In this document: positions 40,345-48,159 of the stretch, in pieces | Numbering within the stretch: position 1 is the first letter of the stretch | How the letters are laid out: each line of letters opens with the position of its first letter | Assembly: GCA_958428365.1 (NCBI GenBank) | Contig: CAUAFT010000002.1 | Location: 192,723 to 256,722 of the forward strand | Reading direction: 5' to 3' | Length of the DNA stretch: 64,000 nucleotides | Source: an uncultured Lachnospiraceae bacterium | GTDB lineage: Bacteria > Bacillota > Clostridia > Lachnospirales > Lachnospiraceae | The notes under the pieces: model-generated | Database searches by the model: none | Told to the model about the DNA's origin: nothing | The model's input: only the letters and a program-made list of their open reading frames with translations | Program-made: the position numbers and the translations under genes

Positions 40345-42018
40345 CTACGACTGAGCCGGTAACTTAAACGAACTCTTCAGCGAAACGATCCTGTTGAACA
40401 CCGGGTGTTCCGGGGTGGAATCCTTAGCGTCCACACAGAAATATCCCTGTCTTACGAACTGGAAGCTGTCATATGCCTTAGCCCCCTCCAGCGCCGGTTC
40501 TATATAACAGTCCTTCAATATCTTAAGGGAATCCGGATTCAGATTCAGGCTTCCATCTTCCTTGTTGTAGACGCCCTTCTCCTCATCCACCAGATTCTCG
40601 TAGAGACGAATCTCACATTTTTTTGCAAACGGAGCAGGCACCCAGTGAATGGTTCCCTTCACCTTACGTCCCGTAAATCCGGTTCCCTGCTTGGTCTGCG
40701 GATCATAGGTACAGTGTACCTCAATCACTTTTCCGTTCTCATCCTTCACAAAGCTCTCGCATTTTACAAAATAAGCATGCATGAGACGCACTTCATTTCC
40801 CGGAAACAGACGGAAATACTTTCTCGGCGGCTCCTCCATAAAGTCCTCTCTGTCAATGTAAAGTTCACGGCAGAACGGCACCTTCCGGCTTCCCAGCTCC
40901 TCATTTTCCAGATTGTTCGCCACATCCAGATATTCCACCTCTCCCTCCGGGTAGTTGTCAATGATGAGCTTGATGGGATCCAACACCGCCATCATCCGCG
41001 GCCTTTTCATCTTCAGATCCTCGCGGATACAGTATTCCAGCATGGCGTAATCCACGGAGCTGTTGCTTTTAGAGATACCGCACAGCTCCACAAAACGCTT
41101 GATGGACTCCGGTGTGAAGCCTCTTCTTCTGAGAGCCGCGATGGAGACCAGTCGCGGATCATCCCAGCCGTCTACAACGCCATCCTCCACCAGCTTTTTG
41201 ATATAGCGCTTTCCCGTCACCACATTGGTCAGATAGAGCTTTGCGAACTCGATCTGTTTTGGCGGCTTCTCATATTCTACCTCTCTCACCACCCAGTCAT
41301 AGAGGGGTCTGTGATCCTCAAACTCCAGGGTACAGATGGAATGGGTCACTCCCTCGATGGCGTCCTCGATGGGATGCGCGAAGTCGTACATCGGATAGAT
41401 GCACCACTTGTCCCCGGTTCTGTGATGGCTCATATGCGCCACGCGGTAGATGACCGGATCACGCATATTGATATTCGGGGAACTCATATCAATTCTGGCT
41501 CTTAGAACCTTTTCCCCATCCTGAAACTTTCCGTTCTTCATATCCTCAAAAAGAGCCAGGTTCTCCTCCACGCTTCTTGTGATGGACGGATCATCCTTTC
41601 CGGGCTCCGTTAAGGTTCCTCTGTATTCTCTGATCTCCTCTGGGGATAGATCGGATACATAGGCCTTTCCCTTTTTGATCAGCTTCACAGCCGCCTCATA
41701 CATCTGGTCAAAGTAGTCAGACGCAAAGAAAAGGCTGTCACCCCAGTCAGCTCCCAGCCACTGGATGTCCGCCTTAATGGAATCGACGAACTCCATCCGT
41801 TCCTTCGTCGGATTGGTGTCGTCAAAACGCATATGAAATTTTCCGTTGTACTCCTGCGCCAGTCCGTAGTTCAATAAAATGGATTTGGCATGTCCGATAT
41901 GCAGATAACCGTTCGGCTCCGGCGGAAAGCGGGTCACCACTTCCTCACATCTGCCTTCCTCTATATCTCTATCAATAATCTGTTCAATGAAATTCTTGGA
42001 AACTGTCTCGCCTTCCAT
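40345..42018 (-). CDS. glnS: Glutamine--tRNA ligase
   Basis: Class I aminoacyl-tRNA synthetase. 557 residues. The GlnRS signature PPEPNGYLHIGHAKS contains the HIGH motif (about residues 32-46). FDDTNPTKE and DDPRLVSIAALRRRGFTPE follow. The position of the KMSKS-like loop (MSKRK in E. coli) reads VVTGKRYIKKL. Presence of GlnRS shows that this organism can charge tRNA-Gln directly. Starts behind a consensus promoter; AGGAGG precedes ATG 42018. Confidence 0.95.
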   Translation of the reverse strand: MEGETVSKNFIEQIIDRDIEEGRCEEVVTRFPPEPNGYLHIGHAKSILLNYGLAQEYNGKFHMRFDDTNPTKERMEFVDSIKADIQWLGADWGDSLFFASDYFDQMYEAAVKLIKKGKAYVSDLSPEEIREYRGTLTEPGKDDPSITRSVEENLALFEDMKNGKFQDGEKVLRARIDMSSPNINMRDPVIYRVAHMSHHRTGDKWCIYPMYDFAHPIEDAIEGVTHSICTLEFEDHRPLYDWVVREVEYEKPPKQIEFAKLYLTNVVTGKRYIKKLVEDGVVDGWDDPRLVSIAALRRRGFTPESIKRFVELCGISKSNSSVDYAMLEYCIREDLKMKRPRMMAVLDPIKLIIDNYPEGEVEYLDVANNLENEELGSRKVPFCRELYIDREDFMEEPPRKYFRLFPGNEVRLMHAYFVKCESFVKDENGKVIEVHCTYDPQTKQGTGFTGRKVKGTIHWVPAPFAKKCEIRLYENLVDEEKGVYNKEDGSLNLNPDSLKILKDCYIEPALEGAKAYDSFQFVRQGYFCVDAKDSTPEHPVFNRIVSLKSSFKLPAQS

Positions 42019-42028
42019 AAACTAAATC

Positions 42029-42074
42029 CTCCTGAAATCACTATTCAATCGTTCTCATTATATGATTTCAGGAG
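42029..42074. promoter_or_regulatory. Dyad spanning the glnS promoter and leader
   Basis: Perfect 12-bp inverted repeat CTCCTGAAATCA (42029-42040) / TGATTTCAGGAG (42063-42074) with 22 bases between. One arm lies in the spacer of the promoter, the other covers the glnS ribosome binding site. One arm is not transcribed, so it would act at DNA level as an operator. Confidence 0.55.
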
Positions 42075-42085
42075 AATTTTGTCAA
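42057..42085 (-). promoter_or_regulatory. Perfect-consensus glnS promoter
   Basis: Minus-strand TTGACA (42085-42080), 17-bp spacer, TATAAT (42062-42057): a full match to the sigma-A consensus. Confidence 0.8.
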
Positions 42086-42102
42086 TGAAAGGACTTCTTT
42101 CT

Positions 42103-42951
42103 CTATCTTCTTTTCACATGCTCATGGGTAAAGACATGATCCTGACAGTATTCGTAGTTGCCGTCGCATTTGGAACAGAAACGAAATTCCAGCGTCGGAT
42201 CGTCCTCCTCCGTTCTTCCGCAGACGGCGCATTTGTGCTTTGTCACTCCCGCCGCGCGCTGACCTTCCCGCATCTGCGCCTTGAACACACGCTTCCTGTG
42301 TATCTCCTTTGGCGAGACTCTCTGATAATTCCTCGTGGAAAAATAGAAGATCAGGAAGTTCAAAAGCGCCGCTACAATAGCGATCCTTCCCGCTGCTCCC
42401 GCCTTGATAAAATCATAGATGGTAAGAACTGCATAGACATACGCCATCCACTTCATCTTAACCGGAATAATGAACCAGAGTAAGATCTCCATATCCGGGA
42501 AGCAGACTGCAAAAGCAAGAAAAATTGCCATATTAATATAGTAAGTCGTCACATAATATCCGATTCCAACCGTCAAAGCCCCCGTGAAATAAAAATAGGC
42601 GTAGGTCACAAAGGCGCCGATCACCGTAAAGATCATACCTCCAAAAATATAGGCGTTAAACCGGAAGGTTCCCCATGTCCTCTCCAACGCGCTTCCCAAA
42701 GAGTAGTAGAGCATGATCATGATGATGTAAAAGAAAATATTGCCCGAAGACGGCGGGATCAATACCCAGGTCACCAGTCTCCACACCTGCCCCCGCAGGA
42801 TAAACGCCGGTTCCAGCGTCAGATAAGAAAGTACTCCCGGAGCCAGATACATTAACAGATATCCAATCGCATAGGTTAGTACAAGCCAGAGACTCAAATT
42901 GGGAATGGCATATTTTCCAAATTTTCTCTCCAGTTTATTCAAATAGTTCAT
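42103..42951 (-). CDS. Rhomboid-fold membrane protein without catalytic residues, with C-terminal zinc-finger tail
   Basis: 282 residues. Six hydrophobic helices with rhomboid landmarks: QVWRLVTWVLIP in the first loop (the WR motif) and GSALERTWGTFRFNAYIFGG. The catalytic GxSG and the distal His are not present; the equivalent helix reads GALTVGIGYYV. The last ~50 residues are soluble and carry two CxxC pairs (CAVCGRT, CSKCDGNYEYC), likely one zinc site. Best read as a pseudo-protease. ATG 42951 follows GAGGTG. Confidence 0.72.
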   Translation of the reverse strand: MNYLNKLERKFGKYAIPNLSLWLVLTYAIGYLLMYLAPGVLSYLTLEPAFILRGQVWRLVTWVLIPPSSGNIFFYIIMIMLYYSLGSALERTWGTFRFNAYIFGGMIFTVIGAFVTYAYFYFTGALTVGIGYYVTTYYINMAIFLAFAVCFPDMEILLWFIIPVKMKWMAYVYAVLTIYDFIKAGAAGRIAIVAALLNFLIFYFSTRNYQRVSPKEIHRKRVFKAQMREGQRAAGVTKHKCAVCGRTEEDDPTLEFRFCSKCDGNYEYCQDHVFTHEHVKRR

Positions 42952-43100
42952 GACACACCTCATCCACTTCTTAAAATTCTAGTTTATTTTGGAAATATTA
43001 TAATTTTTCGCATTTTGTTTGTCAATAAATGCATCCATTCTTCATAAATTGTTTAGAATTTCTTACTTTCTAAAGAAAGTATAAAATGCCGAAAAAAGGG

Positions 43101-43129
43101 TTGTCTTTTGTCAGATCCTGTCGTAGAAT
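43101..43129 (+). promoter_or_regulatory. Promoter of the activase-like gene
   Basis: TTGTCT (43101-43106), 17-bp spacer, TAGAAT (43124-43129), about 60 bases upstream of the start codon. The leader contains short tandem AGGTAAT units. Confidence 0.5.
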
Positions 43130-43191
43130 GAGGTTTGTTCAAAAAAAATGCCTTTTAATAGGTAATAATAGGTAATTACAGGTGATATATT

Positions 43192-46100
43192 ATGGAAAAC
43201 AAAAATTTATATAAGCTGGGAATCGACATCGGTTCCACCACAGTAAAAATTGCAATCTTAGATGAGAACGACGATCTGGTCTTTTCCGATTATGAGAGAC
43301 ATTTCGCCAATATCCAGGACACCCTGGCTGCCCTTCTGGAAAAAGCATACCGAAAAGAAGGAGACATGACCCTGGCTCCAATGATTACAGGATCCGGCGG
43401 ACTGACGCTGGCAAAACACTTACATATCCCCTTTGTACAGGAGGTGATCTCCGTCTCCACCGCCTTACAGCACTACGCTCCCCAGACGGACGTAGCCATT
43501 GAGCTTGGCGGTGAGGACGCGAAAATCATCTACTTCGAGGGCGGCAACGTAGAACAGAGGATGAACGGTATCTGTGCCGGGGGAACCGGTTCCTTTATCG
43601 ACCAAATGGCTTCCCTGATCCAGACTGACGCCCCTGGTCTGAATGAATATGCAAAGAATTACAAGGCGATCTATCCCATTGCCGCACGCTGCGGCGTGTT
43701 CGCAAAGACGGACATCCAGCCCCTGATCAACGAGGGAGCTACAAGGGAGGACCTCTCCGCTTCCATCTTCCAGGCAGTGGTCAATCAGACCATCAGCGGT
43801 CTTGCCTGTGGAAAACCGATCCGGGGACACGTCGCTTTTTTGGGCGGACCTTTACATTTCCTTTCCGAATTAAAAGCGGCGTTTATCCGCACCCTGGATC
43901 TGGACGAAGAGCACGCCATCACTCCGCCAAATTCCCATCTGTTTGCAGCCATCGGTTCTGCTCTGAATTATAAAGAGGATCAGACCACGACTCTGCGGGA
44001 ATTGTTGAAAACACTCTCCGGCACCATCAAGATGGAATTTGAGGTAGAGCGCATGGAACCTCTGTTCAGGGATCAGGAAGAATACGACGAATTTCTGACC
44101 CGGCATAACAGGCATCATGTCGCCACAAGCGATCTGGCTTCCTACGAGGGCAACTGCTATCTGGGCGTCGACGCAGGCTCCACCACCACCAAGGTGGCTC
44201 TGGTGGGCGAGGACGGCTCCCTGCTCTATTCTTTCTATGACAATAACAACGGCAGTCCTCTGGCGACTACGATCCGTGCCATGAAGGAGATTCACGAACT
44301 GCTGCCGGAAAAGGCGCAGATCGCCTACTCCTGTTCCACCGGATACGGCGAGGCTTTGATAAAATCCGCCTTACAGCTTGACGAGGGAGAGGTGGAGACC
44401 GTCTCCCACTACTACGCCGCCGCATTCTTTAACCCTGAGGTGGACTGTATCCTGGACATCGGCGGTCAGGACATGAAGTGCATTAAGATCAAAAACCAGA
44501 CCGTAGACAGCGTACAGTTGAACGAGGCATGTTCCTCCGGCTGCGGCTCCTTTATCGAGACCTTCGCAAAATCACTGAATTTCAGCGTCCGGGATTTCGC
44601 AAAGGAAGCCCTTTTTGCCAAAAATCCGATTGATCTTGGAACCCGCTGTACCGTCTTTATGAACTCCAAGGTAAAACAGGCGCAAAAAGAGGGAGCCACT
44701 GTGGCGGATATCTCCGCCGGACTTGCCTACTCCGTCATCAAAAACGCCCTGTTTAAGGTTATCAAGCTCTCCGATGCCTCCGACCTCGGTAAAAACGTCG
44801 TGGTACAGGGCGGTACTTTTTACAATGACGCCGTTTTGCGCAGCTTTGAAAAAATCTCCGGCTGTAACGCGATCCGTCCTGACATTGCCGGAATCATGGG
44901 CGCCTTTGGAGCCGCTCTTATTGCAAGAGAACGGTATGAAAAGGGACAGATCTCTTCCATGTTATCCATCGAGGAGATCTGTAATCTGACTTACGATACC
45001 AAATTGACCCGGTGTCAGGGCTGTACCAACCACTGTCTTCTGACCATCAACCGTTTTTCCGGCAACCGCTCCTATATCACGGGAAACCGCTGCGAAAAAG
45101 GCATTGGAAAAGAGAAGAACAAAGAAAATATTCCGAATCTGTTTGAATATAAGTTACACCGCATTTTTGACTATGAACCTCTCTCCGACGAGGAAGCAGT
45201 TCGCGGCACAGTGGGTATTCCAAGAGTCTTAAACCTCTATGAGAATTATCCGTTCTGGGCAGTTTTTTTCAAAAAACTGGGGTTCCAGACTGTACTCTCC
45301 CCTCTCTCTACGAGAAAGATCTATGAGCTGGGCATCGAATCCATTCCCAGCGAATCGGAGTGCTACCCGGCGAAGCTCGCCCACGGTCATGTCAAATGGC
45401 TCATTGACAAAAAAGTGGATTTTATCTTCTACCCTTGTATTCCTTATGAGCGAAACGAGGTGGAGGACGCTAACAACCACTACAACTGCCCGATCGTTAC
45501 TTCCTACGCAGAGAACATCAAGAACAATGTGGATGAGATCACAAACGGAAGCGTGCGGTTCTTAAATCCCTTCTTCTCCTTTGGCAGTAAAGAGGCTCTC
45601 ACCGGAAGACTGGTGGAGGAATTTACAAAGGAATTTCAGATTCCTGCGAATGAGATCACTGCCGCCGCAGACGCCGCCTGGATAGAACTTGCAAATGCCA
45701 GGGACGATATGCGTAAAAAAGGTGAGGAGACCTTAAAATATCTGGAAGAGACTGGAAGACGGGGAATCGTTCTGGCAGGACGTCCTTACCACATTGATCC
45801 GGAGATCAACCACGGTATCCCGGAGCTGATCAACTCCTACGGTATCGCCGTGCTGACGGAGGATTCCGTCTCTCACTTAAACCCGGTGGAGCGACCACTG
45901 ATCGTTTTGGATCAATGGATGTATCACTCCCGCCTCTACGCCGCTGCCAACTATGTAAAGACCAGAGAAGATCTGGATCTGATCCAGCTCAACTCCTTTG
46001 GCTGCGGTCTGGACGCCGTAACAACAGACTGTGTCAGCGATATCCTGACAGGCTCCGGCAAGATCTACACCTGTCTTAAGATCGATGAGGTCAATAACTT

Positions 46101-47442
46101 AGGCGCCGCCCGCATCCGTATCCGCTCCCTTTTAGCAGCGATCCGTGTACGGGAGAAAAATCCAAAGGAGCGAAAGATCCGACCAGCCAACTACAAGCGC
46201 GTCGTGTTCACCGAGGAAATGCGGAAGAATTATACCATCCTCTGCCCGCAGATGTCGCCAATCCATTTTGACATTCTCGAACCTGCTTTCCGTTCCGCCG
46301 GCTACAACCTAGTGGTCCTGGAAAACGACAACCGCGACGCCATCAACACGGGACTGCGCTTCGTCAACAACGACGCCTGCTATCCTTCCCTGATGGTGGT
46401 GGGACAGATCATGGACGCCGTACTCTCCGGCAAATACGACATGAGCCGCACCGCCGTGCTGATGTCCCAGACCGGAGGCGGCTGCCGTGCTTCCAACTAC
46501 ATGGGATTCATCCGCCGCGCCCTGGCAAAAGCAGGCTACCCGGACGTTCCAGTCATCTCCATCAATCTGGCGAACCTGGAAAAGAATCCGGGCTTTAAGT
46601 TCACCCCTGCCCTGATCCAGAAGGGAATGTACGGACTGGTATTCGGCGATATCTTCCTGCGCTGTCTCTACCGCGTCCGCCCTTATGAGGCTGAACCCGG
46701 CTCTGCCAACGCCCTGCACGAACGCTGGAAAAAGAAGTGCATCGCCTTCCTCTCTCAGGATAAGATGCTCTCCCACCGCAAGTTCCAGAAAATGTGCCGC
46801 CAGATGATCCAGGATTTTGACTCCCTTCCGATTCTGGACATTAAAAAGCCCCGCGTCGGTATCGTAGGCGAGATCCTGGTAAAATTCGCTCCCGCCGCCA
46901 ACAATTATCTGGTGGAACTTCTGGAAGCAGAGGGCGCAGAGGCCGTGGTTCCCGATCTGATGGACTTCTTCCTCTACTGCTTCTACAATGCCAATTTCAA
47001 GGCAGAGAAGCTGGGCATGAGCAAGCGTTCCGCTTTCAAATGCAATCTGGGCATCAAGGCTTTGGAATGGCTGCGTTCCGCCGCTGTAGACGAATTTAAA
47101 AAGAGCAGCCGTTTCACCCCTCCGGCGGACATCCGGGAACTTGCCGCCTATGCCCGTCCTATCGTATCCGAGGGTAATCAGACCGGGGAGGGCTGGTTCC
47201 TAACCGGAGAGATGCTGGAACTGATCCACACCGGAACACCGAACATCGTATGTACCCAGCCCTTCGCCTGCCTGCCGAATCATATCGTAGGAAAGGGCGT
47301 CATCAAGGAGCTGCGTCATCAGCATCCGGAAGCAAATATCGTAGCGATCGATTACGATCCGGGGGCTTCGGAAGTCAATCAGTTGAACCGTATTAAACTG
47401 ATGCTTTCAACAGCACAGAAGAATCTAATGAAAAGTAAATAA
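43192..47442 (+). CDS. 2-hydroxyacyl-CoA dehydratase activase-related giant protein (two ASKHA domains + DUF2229 + HgdB-like)
   Basis: 1416 residues combining four modules. ASKHA ATPase 1 (about 5-260) has DIGSTTVK and Cys128/Cys167 at the spacing of the HgdC [4Fe-4S] ligands. ASKHA ATPase 2 (about 322-580) has DAGSTTTK and Cys447/Cys486 with the same 39-residue spacing. A Cys-rich linker follows (Cys608, Cys611, Cys615), then DUF2229 (about 670-990) and a COG3581/HgdB-like region (about 1000-1400, LMSQTGGGCRASNYMG). The family is widespread in anaerobes, but its substrate is unknown. No dehydratase or CoA-transferase gene is adjacent. Confidence 0.9.
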   Translation: MENKNLYKLGIDIGSTTVKIAILDENDDLVFSDYERHFANIQDTLAALLEKAYRKEGDMTLAPMITGSGGLTLAKHLHIPFVQEVISVSTALQHYAPQTDVAIELGGEDAKIIYFEGGNVEQRMNGICAGGTGSFIDQMASLIQTDAPGLNEYAKNYKAIYPIAARCGVFAKTDIQPLINEGATREDLSASIFQAVVNQTISGLACGKPIRGHVAFLGGPLHFLSELKAAFIRTLDLDEEHAITPPNSHLFAAIGSALNYKEDQTTTLRELLKTLSGTIKMEFEVERMEPLFRDQEEYDEFLTRHNRHHVATSDLASYEGNCYLGVDAGSTTTKVALVGEDGSLLYSFYDNNNGSPLATTIRAMKEIHELLPEKAQIAYSCSTGYGEALIKSALQLDEGEVETVSHYYAAAFFNPEVDCILDIGGQDMKCIKIKNQTVDSVQLNEACSSGCGSFIETFAKSLNFSVRDFAKEALFAKNPIDLGTRCTVFMNSKVKQAQKEGATVADISAGLAYSVIKNALFKVIKLSDASDLGKNVVVQGGTFYNDAVLRSFEKISGCNAIRPDIAGIMGAFGAALIARERYEKGQISSMLSIEEICNLTYDTKLTRCQGCTNHCLLTINRFSGNRSYITGNRCEKGIGKEKNKENIPNLFEYKLHRIFDYEPLSDEEAVRGTVGIPRVLNLYENYPFWAVFFKKLGFQTVLSPLSTRKIYELGIESIPSESECYPAKLAHGHVKWLIDKKVDFIFYPCIPYERNEVEDANNHYNCPIVTSYAENIKNNVDEITNGSVRFLNPFFSFGSKEALTGRLVEEFTKEFQIPANEITAAADAAWIELANARDDMRKKGEETLKYLEETGRRGIVLAGRPYHIDPEINHGIPELINSYGIAVLTEDSVSHLNPVERPLIVLDQWMYHSRLYAAANYVKTREDLDLIQLNSFGCGLDAVTTDCVSDILTGSGKIYTCLKIDEVNNLGAARIRIRSLLAAIRVREKNPKERKIRPANYKRVVFTEEMRKNYTILCPQMSPIHFDILEPAFRSAGYNLVVLENDNRDAINTGLRFVNNDACYPSLMVVGQIMDAVLSGKYDMSRTAVLMSQTGGGCRASNYMGFIRRALAKAGYPDVPVISINLANLEKNPGFKFTPALIQKGMYGLVFGDIFLRCLYRVRPYEAEPGSANALHERWKKKCIAFLSQDKMLSHRKFQKMCRQMIQDFDSLPILDIKKPRVGIVGEILVKFAPAANNYLVELLEAEGAEAVVPDLMDFFLYCFYNANFKAEKLGMSKRSAFKCNLGIKALEWLRSAAVDEFKKSSRFTPPADIRELAAYARPIVSEGNQTGEGWFLTGEMLELIHTGTPNIVCTQPFACLPNHIVGKGVIKELRHQHPEANIVAIDYDPGASEVNQLNRIKLMLSTAQKNLMKSK

Positions 47443-47468
47443 GTAGGTGTGTTGGTTTTTTGGGGTCC

Positions 47469-47705
47469 GTTTCCATTGGCAGGGTCCCTGGGGAGAGGGC
47501 TGTATCGGCTTTTTAGTATCCCTAAACGAACACATTCAAAAAGCCTTATAGGACCCTGTGGTCAAAACTCGCTTGAACACTATGACATCATTTCATGTAT
47601 TGCGCTCAAACAGTTGCCCACAGGGTCCGCTTTTTGAATATGTCCGTTAAGGGCTACACAAAAGCCGCTCCACGCCCTCTCCCCAGGGACCCTGCCAATG
47701 GAAAC
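47469..47705. repeat. Long palindrome R3
   Basis: Perfect 31-bp terminal inverted repeat (47469-47499 / 47675-47705, GTTTCCATTGGCAGGGTCCC...). An inner stem follows (ACATTCAAAAAGC...GGACCCTGTGG with CCACAGGGTCCGCTTTTTGAATATGT). The unpaired centre is about 56 bases. 237 bp in all, 26 bases after the activase stop. No ORF. Confidence 0.85.
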
Positions 47706-47716
47706 TCCTCGAAAAA

Positions 47717-47818
47717 GTGCCGCCTTTCGATATGCCTGCCACCGATTTGCTATGGTCATGCACATGTACTATATATCAAGTATATATCACGACCATAATG
47801 CATATCAAAGCGGACGGC
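47717..47818. repeat. Medium palindrome R3b
   Basis: Imperfect hairpin with segments CCGCCTTTCGATATGC / GCATATCAAAGCGG, ATGGTC / GACCAT and TATATAT / ATATATA around a short loop near 47783. Middle one of three palindromes in this gap. Confidence 0.6.
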
Positions 47819-47840
47819 GGTCTAAATTGAAAACTGCCAA

Positions 47841-48069
47841 GACGTACAAATGTTAGTTCCGCTGGGGTACATTTGGAAAGGGATTAGAACTTCTTAGAAG
47901 CTTCCACACAACCAGCAATCATCAGACAGGACGTCTGATGAAGGCGAAGCCGAGCCACGGATGGCGAGTCTGAGCCGGTTGCGTCCGTCGCCTGTAGTGT
48001 ATACGGAAGATTCTTAGAAGTTCTTATCCCTTCTCCAACGTACCCCAGCGGAACTAACATTTGTACGTC
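47841..48069. repeat. Long palindrome R4 with conserved 38-bp core
   Basis: Perfect 30-bp terminal inverted repeat (47841-47870 / 48040-48069, GACGTACAAATGTTAGTTCC...). A second stem lies inside (AAGGGAT-AGAACTTCTTAGAA). Then comes an internal hairpin TCATCAGAC / GTCTGATGA (47919-47941), ten bases, and the core 47952-47989, identical to R2 at 35 of 38 bases. The outer arms share no sequence with those of R2. Confidence 0.85.
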
Positions 48070-48093
48070 ACACAGCCTTCAATTCCCCCCAAC

Positions 48094-48141
48094 AAAAAAG
48101 GGTATTCCTCAAGTTATAAAAAACTTGAGAAATACCCTTTT
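48094..48141 (-). terminator. Terminator of the cysK-reductase transcript
   Basis: 20-bp stem AAAAGGGTATTCCTCAAGTT / AACTTGAGAAATACCCTTTT with one mismatch and a 6-base loop. On the minus strand it ends in TTTTTTGTT, about 20 bases past the reductase stop. Confidence 0.88.
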
Positions 48142-48159
48142 CTATATCTGCCCAATACA

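Noticed and set aside
40405..41505. A 366-codon plus-strand ORF inside glnS
   Set aside because: It is the antisense shadow of a highly conserved gene; no ribosome binding site and no recognisable domain.
47443..48159. Small ORFs of 60-70 codons in the palindrome-rich gap
   Set aside because: All lie across palindrome arms on both strands with no ribosome binding sites; they arise from symmetrical sequence.
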